This document shows, piece after piece, positions 36,157 through 44,699 of a DNA stretch of 64,000 nt. Numbering within the stretch: the stretch's first letter is position 1; every line of letters starts with the position of its first letter. The position numbers and the translations under genes were made by a program. This stretch comes from JBPOFY01 sp051252415. GTDB taxonomy: Bacteria > Verrucomicrobiota > Verrucomicrobiia > Opitutales > Coraliomargaritaceae. The notes under the pieces are model-generated. The model saw nothing but the letters and a program-made list of their open reading frames with translations. It made no database searches and was not told the DNA's origin. The stretch is from NCBI GenBank assembly GCA_051252415.1, contig JBPOGA010000005.1, forward strand, positions 124,001 through 188,000, read 5' to 3'.

Positions 36157-38034
36157 TCATTTAGCTACTTTAAGCGCTAATGAAGTATAAGGGGACTTTT
36201 TCTCCATTTTGCTGTGCGCCGGCAATTCTGGGTAGCTGACCAAGAATTGATTTTGGTCGATCAGGTTTACGAAGACATACTTGGTATTTTTCGGAAGCGT
36301 GACTGTGGCCGTGGATGAAGCCTGATCGATGGTCATGGGCTCTCGGAACCACTCATCGTAGCCTGTGGGCTTAGTATGGTTGTAATAGATGAGATGCGCC
36401 TCTTTGACGTCCGCCCCATTGGTTTTGAAGGTGACGGTGAAATCATTCCCATCTTGCTTATGTGAGAGGACGGACGGCACTTTATTTTTGGCAGGGAGCC
36501 TTCCCTTGGCGTTCGGGTTGTAATAAGGGTAGCTCGCTTGCATTTCCGTAAGCTGATTGGACAGCACGCGATCCATGGATTTGACTTTTTCCGGCATGCT
36601 AGCAGCCAAATTTTTGGCCTCTTCTAGATCTGCACGTTGGGGCTCGCCGTCTGTAGTTTCGTAGAGCTGATACAGTTCAAAAGGTTCTTTTGCTGGGTTG
36701 TAGAGATAATCGTAGTTTTTGATGAGCTTAAAGTCACCCATGAGGATGGAGCTTTCCAGGGCTGTGTGCGGGAAGTGCCACATCATTGATTCGCGAATAT
36801 TTCCTGCCTTATCTTTGACGAGTTGAGCGTCTTGTGGATCTGTGGTGAGGAGCGGGAAGAGGTCTAATCCATCGAGCTGCTTCTCTGGCTGCTCTGCTTT
36901 TGCCATGGAGAGCGTCGTGGGGTAGATATCCAGTCCATTGATGATGACATTGGATTGAACGCCAGCTGGAATATTGGGGCCAGTGACGATAAATGGAACT
37001 CGGGTGCCCCCTTCTTTGATCGAGGTTTTTCCCAGATCGAGAGGCGTATTGTCTGTGTAGCGCTCATAGGACTTACCTTCGGTGCCGCCGTTATCTGAGG
37101 TAAAGATGATGTAGGTATTCTCGATGAGCTTGTGGCCCGGCCAACGTGGATCTTCAGTCGTTTCTAGGTAATTGAGAAATTTGCCGATGTTGTAATCGAG
37201 TTCTTCTACCATTGCAGCGTAGAAGGGGTTTCTTTGACCTGTGGTGCTTCCTGAGAAGCTCTTCTTATCTTTAGGGTCGATCCCCATTTCTTTCGCGTAT
37301 TTTTCAAGCAGTTCCTTGGATCTCGTCTGGATCGGGGCGTGCACTAACCAAGTGGCATAGTAGAGGAAGAAAGGTTTACCTTTGTTATCGGTTACGAATT
37401 TAAGAGCATTCTCGGTCGTTTGATTGAAAGGGAATCCATTAGCGTCCAGTTTGTAGGGATCGTCCTCTGCGGTTGTGGCAAAATCCGCTAAGCGGTCTTT
37501 CATTTTGGCTTTAGAAATTCTGCTTCCGTAGCTTACATCAAACCCTAGGTCGGTCGCTTTGGGCTCTGAGTAGGAAATATGCCATTTGCCAACGTGCCCT
37601 GTGGCATAACCATTGTCCTTCATGGCTGACGCAATGGTGTAGTCGCCCACGGGTGTGCGTGCACTAAACCATGGAGACATCATACGCGACTGCGGAGTGA
37701 GTGGTAGTGGAGGTGTGCCGCCTTTAATATGGGTTTTCTGCGCTCTAGCCGGGTGCACTCCGCTGACGATTGCACAACGTGAGGGTGCGCATGTGGGCGC
37801 AGGCGAATATGCTCTCCAGAAGAGAACTCCTTTTTGGGCAAGCGCATCTATGTTAGGAGTGACGTAGGCGTTTTTCTCGTCGATATCATAGCAGTCGACG
37901 TCTTGCCAGCCGAGGTCATCCGTAAGCAAGACGACGACATTTGGTTTTTCAGGACGTTCGGCTTCCGCGTTTAAATGGGAGCCAGCTAGCAGGGTAAGCA
38001 TAGCAGCTACGGTGATGATTCTTTTTATTTGCAT
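36157..38034 (-). CDS. secreted Cys-type sulfatase
   Basis: A 625-residue arylsulfatase-superfamily protein with a signal peptide (residues 1-23). Asp39 and Asp40 (LTDDLGWQD) bind calcium, and TCAPSRCAIVSG at residues 81-92 holds Cys82, the one converted to formylglycine. The second half carries a beta-rich C-terminal domain. It probably removes sulfate from a sulfated polysaccharide, as is common in marine Verrucomicrobiota. No sulfatase-maturing enzyme is nearby. Its gene is single and lies next to, but separated by 226 bases from, the A-T-R operon on the same strand. Confidence 0.92.
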   Translation of the reverse strand: MQIKRIITVAAMLTLLAGSHLNAEAERPEKPNVVVLLTDDLGWQDVDCYDIDEKNAYVTPNIDALAQKGVLFWRAYSPAPTCAPSRCAIVSGVHPARAQKTHIKGGTPPLPLTPQSRMMSPWFSARTPVGDYTIASAMKDNGYATGHVGKWHISYSEPKATDLGFDVSYGSRISKAKMKDRLADFATTAEDDPYKLDANGFPFNQTTENALKFVTDNKGKPFFLYYATWLVHAPIQTRSKELLEKYAKEMGIDPKDKKSFSGSTTGQRNPFYAAMVEELDYNIGKFLNYLETTEDPRWPGHKLIENTYIIFTSDNGGTEGKSYERYTDNTPLDLGKTSIKEGGTRVPFIVTGPNIPAGVQSNVIINGLDIYPTTLSMAKAEQPEKQLDGLDLFPLLTTDPQDAQLVKDKAGNIRESMMWHFPHTALESSILMGDFKLIKNYDYLYNPAKEPFELYQLYETTDGEPQRADLEEAKNLAASMPEKVKSMDRVLSNQLTEMQASYPYYNPNAKGRLPAKNKVPSVLSHKQDGNDFTVTFKTNGADVKEAHLIYYNHTKPTGYDEWFREPMTIDQASSTATVTLPKNTKYVFVNLIDQNQFLVSYPELPAHSKMEKKSPYTSLALKVAK

Positions 38035-38260
38035 ACTAGATTATCTGTTGGGGTGCGTTACCTGTATGAAACAGTCCGTCTTTCGAATTGTAGAGGCAGA
38101 AACGGAGTTTGTAATTACTTTTTTAGTGATTGGTGGGTGCTAGGGCAACGAGTTCTTTTGGCACAAGTAGAAATTGTCGGCGTCCATACGGGAGAGATCA
38201 GGGGTCAAACGTAAATCCGAGCGCAGCGACAAGCCTCATATAAAGACCCCAGTTTCTGAA
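38035..38260. other. gap before the sulfatase, no gene seen
   Basis: A 226-base stretch with no open frame, hairpin or promoter I can support. The A-T-R operon ends on one side and the sulfatase starts on the other. Confidence 0.5.
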
Positions 38261-41056
38261 TCAATCTGCGCAGACTGACATCACTCCTTGAAGGTAATGC
38301 CTGAGGGGCTCTGCTCCATCGGTTTCGGAATGGGATCGATTTTCAAGTAACGGTTCGTTCACGCACATCGTGGCGGCTGGGCCATAGCGAGCGATCAGGT
38401 GAGCGAGTGTCCCTTCCCGACGCAGTGCGTCGGCGCTGGCAGGCATGGTGATCATGCGTGTTTGATAGCCAAGGGCGGCCAACACCGCCTGCACCGCTGC
38501 GGCCGACACGGGTGGCAGCGTCACATGCGACACAGGATATGCGGCATTATGATTGTTGAGGGCGATCGAACGGAGCGCTTCTGCGATGGTGTGGGGATTG
38601 ACGAACTGCCAGTGCCATGGCCCCTCGGGCATGATGCCTGTGGCCGCCCATGCACTCGCGACATGAGATAGTCGTGAGGGTTGGTTCGGCGATAGAATAT
38701 GCGGAATCCGAATCACGTGCACGGACATACCTTGTTCACTGGCCTGCCACGCGAGCAGCTCTGCGTCGTGTTTGGTCAACGAATACCCGTCGGCACCAGA
38801 GGCAATCAGTTGAGCTCGGTGTGCGCTTAATTGCTCGAAGCCATAAAAGGATTCCGACCACTGGCTACCGTAGCGAAGTGGAAACACTGCGCTGCTGGAG
38901 ACCATGAGCAACGTAGCTCCGGCTCGTGCCGCTAGACCGATGACCGTATCCGTGCCACGGACATTGGCGTCCTGTAAATCTGAATACGGTGCCACCATAT
39001 TGGTATCGGCTCCGACATGGATGACGGTGTCGATCTCCGCAGCGATGGCGTCGAAGGCTGCGTACGACCATCCGAGTTGCGGCAGCGTGAGGTCGCCAGT
39101 GACCGTGCGGACGCTTTCGGGGAAGTCATGATTGTTCGATCGAACCATGGCGAGCACGCGAATGCCAACGGTCGATGCGAGCAGATGAACCAGCTGTTTC
39201 CCTAGACTACCCGTGGCACCCGTCACAAAGATAGTGGCTGGTGAGCCTGACCGCTTTTTGAGAGTTGCGGGCAGTGGCGACAGTTGCGGTGCCTGTGCTG
39301 GAGTCTCACGCCGTTCAACCAGCTTCTGAGTTCTCAGCCAATCCGCTAACGCAGCGGGGGTGTCAGCCGCCTTTAGATCCGACGGCGTGACGCGGCGGCT
39401 GGTAACGCGCTCCACTTCCACGCAGAGCGCGACGGCAGCGAGTGAATCGCCGCCCAAGTTGCTGAAGGAATCGCCGCCGGTGAGATCGGTTCGATCGAGG
39501 ACCTTTTGAAAGGCGCGTCTAACCTCATCGACAAGCGTCTGGGCCTTTGCAGCAGGCTCCGCCACTGCGGACTTGGTCTGTGGTTGCGACAGTCGTGTGC
39601 GATCGACCTTGCCCGAGGCGAGCAACGGCAATGTTTGACTGACGATGAATCTGCCGGGGACAGCGGACGGATGGATCTGCTCACGCAACCATTGGCACAA
39701 TACATCCACATCAAAATCAGCAGCGCGCTCCTCTGGCACGACATGCGCCAGCAAGCTAATATGCCCCATCGCGTTGTCGGTCGTGGTGATGCATGCCTGA
39801 GCGACGCCGGGATAACTTTGTAGCAGCGCCTCGACATCCATGGGCACCACCCACATTCCGCGGATCTTCACGTTGGACGCGCAGCGTCCCAAGACTTCGA
39901 GCGATCCATCAGGCAGAAGCTTGCCGCGGTCGCCGGTGTCATACGCTGCCACCCTGCCCGACTCCTTAGTGATTAGTTTGAAAAATCCGCCCCCCGCTGC
40001 TGGTGCGGAGGGTCCAGGCTCTGCGAGCCCTGGGCCAGCGACGATGATGCGCCCCGCAGTGCCGGTGGGAACGAGTTGCTCACGGTTTTGCTCCTGTGCG
40101 ATGTGCACCTGAGCGAACGGCGCAAGGGCTAGGCGCATGTGTTGCCCCAGTGGCGGGAGATCGCCCGCGGCCACATCATGACATTCTGCCAGCGAGTAGA
40201 GATTGACGATACGGACGCAGGGCAGCAGCTCCCCCATCCGAATGTGTAAGGACAGGGAGATTCCCTCCCCGCACAGAACCAGTAGCCGTAACCTTGATAG
40301 AGCCGTGACAGCCTCGGGGCAACGCAAGCAGGTGTCGAGCAGTGTCGGCGTAAGCATCATTCGTGTAATGCCGTAGTGCGTGACGGCGGCGGCCAAGCGC
40401 AAGGGGTCACGGATCGTGCTGTCGGTCAAAAGCACGGCAGGCACACCTGCATGCAGCGCGGGCACGACGTCCCACATCCCGAAAATATTACAGCCTACGA
40501 CATCCTGCGGTTCGTAAGGCCAGAGCGCGGTGCGCCATGCGTGCGAGTGCATCGATCCAATATGATCGGTAAACACGGCGCGCGGCTTGCCGGTGGTGGT
40601 GCCTGATGTGAAGAGAAGATGTGCGGGTTGAGCTGCGTCAGATACGGGGGCGACGGCGGACGTTTCAATCCGCTGCAAGTCGTCGATCGCGATCACGGGC
40701 AGGTGCGTCTGCAGGGTTGACCGGTCCGGGCGATCGGTCAGGAGCAGCGCGAGATTGCCGTTGGCGATGATCCTATCGACCACGGCGGGCACACCGCGAG
40801 GCAATGTAGCAACTACGGCACCCGCATGGAGGCAGGCAAAATACGCAGCCACGGCATCAATTGTATTATCCATTTGGATACCGACTACGCGTCCGATTGC
40901 CTCGCGTGCCACCAGATTCGAAGCGATCGTCTCAACGCGTTGAACAAGATCTGCGGAGGTGATGCTGCGGTGGTCATCGACCAGCATGTCTCGGTTGACA
41001 TCGATTGCCGCGCGGTTCAGCCACGCGGTATGGATTGTCTGAGCAGGGCTTGTCAT
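38261..41056 (-). CDS. NRPS-like adenylation-thiolation-reductase (A-T-R) protein
   Basis: The true start is the ATG at 41056, not the upstream frame that runs into the symporter gene: this gives the classic ATGA overlap with the symporter stop and removes an 84-residue N-terminus that is out of character. The 931-residue protein reads: adenylation domain (LLFTSGTTTGKPRA at 148-160; LYSLAECHDV at 287-295; YDTGDRGKLLPDGSLEVLGR at 372-391; LASGKVDR lysine near 483), thiolation domain (LGGDSLAAV with Ser538) and a terminal Rossmann reductase (VTGATGSLGKQL at 611-622; SSSAVFP; YSLTK at 758-762). It should activate an acid, tether it and reduce it off as an aldehyde or alcohol. No condensation domain. 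Substrate unknown. The region is G+C-rich. Confidence 0.88.
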   Translation of the reverse strand: MTSPAQTIHTAWLNRAAIDVNRDMLVDDHRSITSADLVQRVETIASNLVAREAIGRVVGIQMDNTIDAVAAYFACLHAGAVVATLPRGVPAVVDRIIANGNLALLLTDRPDRSTLQTHLPVIAIDDLQRIETSAVAPVSDAAQPAHLLFTSGTTTGKPRAVFTDHIGSMHSHAWRTALWPYEPQDVVGCNIFGMWDVVPALHAGVPAVLLTDSTIRDPLRLAAAVTHYGITRMMLTPTLLDTCLRCPEAVTALSRLRLLVLCGEGISLSLHIRMGELLPCVRIVNLYSLAECHDVAAGDLPPLGQHMRLALAPFAQVHIAQEQNREQLVPTGTAGRIIVAGPGLAEPGPSAPAAGGGFFKLITKESGRVAAYDTGDRGKLLPDGSLEVLGRCASNVKIRGMWVVPMDVEALLQSYPGVAQACITTTDNAMGHISLLAHVVPEERAADFDVDVLCQWLREQIHPSAVPGRFIVSQTLPLLASGKVDRTRLSQPQTKSAVAEPAAKAQTLVDEVRRAFQKVLDRTDLTGGDSFSNLGGDSLAAVALCVEVERVTSRRVTPSDLKAADTPAALADWLRTQKLVERRETPAQAPQLSPLPATLKKRSGSPATIFVTGATGSLGKQLVHLLASTVGIRVLAMVRSNNHDFPESVRTVTGDLTLPQLGWSYAAFDAIAAEIDTVIHVGADTNMVAPYSDLQDANVRGTDTVIGLAARAGATLLMVSSSAVFPLRYGSQWSESFYGFEQLSAHRAQLIASGADGYSLTKHDAELLAWQASEQGMSVHVIRIPHILSPNQPSRLSHVASAWAATGIMPEGPWHWQFVNPHTIAEALRSIALNNHNAAYPVSHVTLPPVSAAAVQAVLAALGYQTRMITMPASADALRREGTLAHLIARYGPAATMCVNEPLLENRSHSETDGAEPLRHYLQGVMSVCAD

Positions 41057-42489
41057 GATGCCACGGTGGATGACTTGCAGCGTGAAAAGAGAATCAAACC
41101 GATGCCGGTGCACAGGGCGCCGGCATAGAGCGAGTCCACATTGGCCCAGAAACCTGTTTGCTCCGAAAAGCGCCATATCGTGGTGCCCACGGCACCGAAA
41201 AGCGATGCGAATACAAACTGGTTGTCCGCGATGCGGCCTGGCCAGAAGTAACCAATCATCATGGGCAGCAGCAGGCAGGCGGCCATATAGCTGCCTAGTG
41301 TCTTCCATACTTGCATGATATTTCCTTCAAAAACGACGCCCAGCACTACGGCGGCGATCCCTGAGGCGATCATACCGAGATGATGCAGCCCGACTCGCCC
41401 ACGAAAGCGCTTGGGCACCAGATCGTAAGATACGGTGGTACCCGCCAGAAAAAGATACGAGTCGAGAGTAGAGAGAATGGTCGCCGTGACGCCGGCCAGC
41501 ATGAAGCCACGCCATCCGTCGGGCAGCAATTGCACCGCATAAACTAGGTAGGCATGTCCGGACGCCGCTTCTGGGATAACGGCGCACGCATACATGCCAC
41601 CTAAGGTGGTGCAAATATCAAAGAAGAACCAGACCACTGTGGAGAGCAGTATACCGACCTTGGCGGTGCGGGTGGACTCGGCGGCAAAGCAGCGTTGATA
41701 GAAGTTGGGATCCACCAGTGTGGACAGCGCCACGATTCCCCAAACAACGAGCGTGCCCCAGGATTGTCCGCCGGTAATGGAAAAGTGCGACGCTGGTAGT
41801 TGTTCACGTAGAAATGACAGACCGCCAAATTGAGTGACCGATAAGATGACGACGAGCAACACGGCAAAGCACATCACAAAGAATTGAACCAGATCGGAAA
41901 AGACGACGGCTCGTAGCCCGCCCCACATGGCATACAGCAGAACAAAGGTCACTCCAATGGACATCGTTAACCAGAGCGGCCCACCGAAGAGAATCTGCAG
42001 CAGCAATCCAACGCTAATAACGTAGGCAATGGGAAGCACATTGAACAGATTGAAGACGGCGCTCAGTCGACCCGATTTCGGCCCAAACATGCGGCCGACT
42101 AAGTCGGGCAAGGTGACGGCTTCGTAACGCGCGACCCGCTGCACAATGAACAAGGCAAAGATGATGTAAGCGGCATACCAGAAGGCGCCCTGTGTCACGA
42201 AATTATAGATGCCGTATTGGAACGACATTTCGGTGACTCCAAAAATTCCGCCATACCACGTGGCCACCAAAGTTGCGATAAACATTGGCAGCGTCAGGCG
42301 GCGCCCCATCAGGAGAATGTCGAGTAAGCGGGCCTCTTCACCTGCGTTGTGTAGTGTTTTGCGTTTGCGATACTCACCAAGGACCACGGCACCTATCGTA
42401 ACCCCAATTATGACGGCAAAGACCAGCCAGTCAATGAGCACGATGGAAGTCGCAACCTCCAGATCGGGATCAAAGTCCAATGCGCTCAC
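41053..42489 (-). CDS. sodium:solute symporter (SSS family)
   Basis: A 478-residue membrane protein with about 13 helices and SSS-family wording (GRRLTLPMFIATLVATWYGG; YAMWGGLRAVVFSDLVQFF; STLVDPNFYQRCFAAES). It couples uptake of a solute such as a sugar, amino acid, vitamin or choline-type compound to sodium. Translationally coupled to the A-T-R gene by a four-base overlap, so the solute may be the A-T-R substrate or something related; that is inference. Starts at MSALDFDPDLEV. Confidence 0.9.
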   Translation of the reverse strand: MSALDFDPDLEVATSIVLIDWLVFAVIIGVTIGAVVLGEYRKRKTLHNAGEEARLLDILLMGRRLTLPMFIATLVATWYGGIFGVTEMSFQYGIYNFVTQGAFWYAAYIIFALFIVQRVARYEAVTLPDLVGRMFGPKSGRLSAVFNLFNVLPIAYVISVGLLLQILFGGPLWLTMSIGVTFVLLYAMWGGLRAVVFSDLVQFFVMCFAVLLVVILSVTQFGGLSFLREQLPASHFSITGGQSWGTLVVWGIVALSTLVDPNFYQRCFAAESTRTAKVGILLSTVVWFFFDICTTLGGMYACAVIPEAASGHAYLVYAVQLLPDGWRGFMLAGVTATILSTLDSYLFLAGTTVSYDLVPKRFRGRVGLHHLGMIASGIAAVVLGVVFEGNIMQVWKTLGSYMAACLLLPMMIGYFWPGRIADNQFVFASLFGAVGTTIWRFSEQTGFWANVDSLYAGALCTGIGLILFSRCKSSTVAS

Positions 42490-42826
42490 GTTTGCCGTGG
42501 GTGCTCAGCACAGCAGAGCATTCCCGCGTGGAGGGAATGACAGATACAATCAGGGTGGATGGTGGCTTCTTTCTTCATCATAGGCACTTCGCCTCAGCGA
42601 CTGGCAATTACTCCTTTGTCAGCTCTTAGCACGTCCGAGTCAATACGTTCAGTTCCCTGAGGCGGTTGCCTCTGTTAAACCAATAAGCGAGACGAGAAGG
42701 GGCAAACGCAACCTAAGACAAGCACAGGTCACGCAATATCGAGATATTGCGCACAATGATCCGTTCAATAAGCGGCACCTCCGATTTTGATAGCAATGTG
42801 AGGGACCCACATAGCTTGTCCGCTTT
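42490..42826. other. gap upstream of the symporter, with a palindrome
   Basis: No gene is seen in these 337 bases. At 42732-42751, CGCAATATC and GATATTGCG are nine-base arms around a two-base centre, about 240 bases before the symporter start, a candidate operator. The rest shows no further structure I can support. Confidence 0.45.
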
Positions 42827-42979
42827 ATGTATCAACTTAGGCCCGACCAACAGGAAGCGGAGGATCGCACCCTCCACTACTTCAGAAAGCAACGACACCC
42901 GGCGGTGATCGTGTTGCCGACGGGTGCCGGGGAAGCGTGATGGTGCTCGCACATGTTAAAGGTTTGGTTGAACAAAGCC
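42827..42979 (+). pseudogene. remnant of a RadD-like DEAD/DEAH-box helicase
   Basis: From the ATG at 42827 the frame reads MYQLRPDQQEAEDRTLHYFR, then PAVIVLPTGAGE, and stops at 42938-42940. In a second frame from about 42937 follows VMVLAHVKGLVEQ. Together these match, in order, the N-terminus of RadD/YejH helicases (LRPYQQEAVDATL; PAVIVLPTGAGKS; RVLVLAHVKELV), but the stretch between the Walker A and the next motif, roughly 15 codons, is missing and frameshifted. The rest of the helicase is gone. It marks an old recombination junction beside the G+C-rich operon. The family comparison is from memory. Confidence 0.7.
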
Positions 42980-43040
42980 CTTAACCCTAATCCCCCACAC
43001 AAAATCGATTACGATTAAGATTAAGAAAACAGGAACCCCC

Positions 43041-43124
43041 TCTATCCACTTCCCACTATCCACTTCCCACTATCCACTTCCCACTATCCACTTCCCACTA
43101 TCCACTTCCCACTATCCACTTCCC
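43041..43124. repeat. six tandem copies of a 14-base repeat
   Basis: The unit ACTATCCACTTCCC is repeated six times without a break (the first copy starts with T). Five copies are identical. The length is not a multiple of three, and the array lies 52 bases before the MYG1-family gene, in its likely 5' region. Similar ACTATCCAC or CACTCCCCACT words precede the genes at 34890 and 60830. Confidence 0.9.
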
Positions 43125-43175
43125 AAGACTAAGAAAGCACTTGCCACTACCCACGACTCACTCCCCACTGCCTCG

Positions 43176-44030
43176 ATGCTAACATCGATTGTAACTCATC
43201 CGGGCGGTGCCCATAAAGACGACTTCCTAGCCTGCGCTGTGCTGCTCACCCAGGCACCAGTGGCCATTGAACGCCGCGACCCGACCGAAGCGGATCTAGC
43301 CGATGCCAACATCGCCGTGCTCGACATTGGCCACCAGCACAACCCTGAGCTACATAATTTCGACCATCACCAATTGCCACGCGATCACGTGCCGACCTGC
43401 GCGCTCTCACTCGTGCTACAGCACCTCGGTATCTACGAAGACTCGCGCGAGTTCTGCAGCTGGCTCGAAGTCGCGGAGTGGTTTGATTGCCGCGGCCCCA
43501 ACGACACTGCTGAATGGCTCGGCATGGACCGTGAGACCCTCGGCAAGCTCAACTCCCCACTCGACATCACTATCCTGCGCCGCTTCGCCAGCCAGACCGA
43601 GCACAAGCCCGGCGAGCCGATCTGGGAAATCATGCGTATGATCGGCCAAGACCTCGTCGACTATGTAACCAACCTTCGCTCGCGTCTCGACTTCGTCGCA
43701 GAGCACGCCGAGGTCTGGGAATTTGAAAACTTCAAAGCCATCTTCATGCCCCGCACAGATCCGATGCCCGACGAAGCATCTTCTGGGCTAGGCTACCATG
43801 TCGAACATCTCGGCCTCGAAGAAGAAGTGCTCGCGCTCATCTACCCCGACAGTCGCGGCACTGGTTACGGCATGCGCCGCTTTAATGACGACCAACGCAT
43901 GGAGTTCACTCAACTCGATAACGAAGACGACGTCCACTTCACACACGCCAGAGGTTTTATAGCCAAGACTTCCTGCGCGGAGGTTGAGCGCCTAAAAGAG
44001 CTCGTAGCAAAAGCCTACAAAGCTCAATAG
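43176..44030 (+). CDS. MYG1/UPF0160-family protein
   Basis: A 284-residue DHH-like metalloprotein of the MYG1 family: THPGGAHKDDFLACAVLL (residues 6-24) and VLDIGHQHNPELHNFDHHQ, then HVPTCALSLVLQHLG. Eukaryotic MYG1 is a 3'-5' RNA exonuclease linking nuclear and mitochondrial gene expression; bacterial members are little studied. The active-site Asp and His clusters are intact. Its end overlaps the Nudix gene on the opposite strand by seven bases. Confidence 0.9.
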   Translation: MLTSIVTHPGGAHKDDFLACAVLLTQAPVAIERRDPTEADLADANIAVLDIGHQHNPELHNFDHHQLPRDHVPTCALSLVLQHLGIYEDSREFCSWLEVAEWFDCRGPNDTAEWLGMDRETLGKLNSPLDITILRRFASQTEHKPGEPIWEIMRMIGQDLVDYVTNLRSRLDFVAEHAEVWEFENFKAIFMPRTDPMPDEASSGLGYHVEHLGLEEEVLALIYPDSRGTGYGMRRFNDDQRMEFTQLDNEDDVHFTHARGFIAKTSCAEVERLKELVAKAYKAQ

Positions 44031-44407
44031 AGTTTACGCAGCTGCTTTAAGACGACGCGTAGATCCTTTTGCACGAGCTCAGCGGCTTCATCAAAAGAGA
44101 CGATCACCCGGTCGCGCTCATTGCACTCAGGATAGTGTTTATTGACCTTCTTCACCTTCATAAGGAAGAGCCTCAATTTTTTTGCACGACTCGAGACCAC
44201 ATCAAACTCGTAGTAACGACCCTTCAGCGTGCCCTCGAGTCCAGCTTCTTCATAAGCCTCATCCAAGGCCACTGCCTGATCACTACGCCCTTTTTCGGTG
44301 CGCCCCTTTGGCAAGATCCAATAGCCTGTATTTCTTGATGTTATCAAGACAACCTGCCCCTCCGCAGTTACAGGGAACACGCCTACTTGATATTTTTGCT
44401 TACACAT
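44024..44407 (-). CDS. Nudix hydrolase
   Basis: A 127-residue Nudix protein whose box reads GRTEKGRSDQAVALDEAYEE, then AGLEG; the REUxEE core is present as DEAYEE, with Asp replacing Arg, which may weaken salt-bridging but keeps the metal-binding glutamates. It hydrolyses nucleoside-diphosphate-linked compounds; substrate unknown. Small and alone on this strand. Confidence 0.85.
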   Translation of the reverse strand: MCKQKYQVGVFPVTAEGQVVLITSRNTGYWILPKGRTEKGRSDQAVALDEAYEEAGLEGTLKGRYYEFDVVSSRAKKLRLFLMKVKKVNKHYPECNERDRVIVSFDEAAELVQKDLRVVLKQLRKLY

Positions 44408-44449
44408 CTAAATGGCTCCTTTCAATGGCTTCATACTAAACATGCGCCT

Positions 44450-44614
44450 CTAGCGCTTTCGCTTTAGGTAGTCCTCAATCAGTTTCTCTACAATTTGCTG
44501 CACACTGCTATCCGTCTTGATCGCGTGAATCTTTAGTGCCTTGAGCGTATCTTTCTTCAAGCGCAACGAAGTATTCTTTCGCTTATCCTTTTCCTTGCTA
44601 GCACCATTCGACAT
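44450..44614 (-). CDS. ribbon-helix-helix DNA-binding protein
   Basis: The ATG at 44614 is preferred over the one at 44641, because the latter would place the tandem TTGAC operator inside the gene. The 54-residue protein (MSNGASKEKDKRKNTSLRLK, then KDTLKALKIHAIKTDSS, then VQQIVEKLIEDYLKRKR) has a disordered basic N-terminus and an RHH domain (NTSLRLKKDTLKALKIHAI). It likely represses its own gene. There is no toxin gene beside it, so it is either an orphan antitoxin/regulator or the remnant of a ParG-like plasmid protein. Confidence 0.75.
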   Translation of the reverse strand: MSNGASKEKDKRKNTSLRLKKDTLKALKIHAIKTDSSVQQIVEKLIEDYLKRKR

Positions 44615-44630
44615 AAACCTTTCATAATAG

Positions 44631-44657
44631 GTTGACGTCAACCTGTCAATACGTCAA
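44631..44657 (-). promoter_or_regulatory. tandem TTGAC operator of the RHH gene
   Basis: On the minus strand three contiguous eight-base words, TTGACGTA (44657 to 44650), TTGACAGG (44649 to 44642) and TTGACGTC (44641 to 44634), lie directly before the RHH gene. The last is part of a perfect 12-base palindrome, GTTGACGTCAAC (44631-44642). A TATTAT -10-like box follows at 44629 to 44624. RHH proteins typically bind tandem short repeats cooperatively; binding here is inference. Confidence 0.65.
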
Positions 44658-44699
44658 CTTAAGTTCTTTTCATATGTTAGAGTAATGGCGGACGTGTGA

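Noticed and set aside
41057..41308. An N-terminal extension of 84 residues on the A-T-R protein.
   Set aside because: It lies inside the symporter gene in another frame, is His/Arg-rich with no family character, and the ATG at 41056 gives a normal ATGA overlap.
42713..42952. A 79-codon open frame on the minus strand.
   Set aside because: It reads antisense to the RadD-like remnant and spans the 42732 palindrome; no family content.
43041..43124. A possible CRISPR array.
   Set aside because: The 14-base units are directly abutting with no spacers and no cas genes are nearby.
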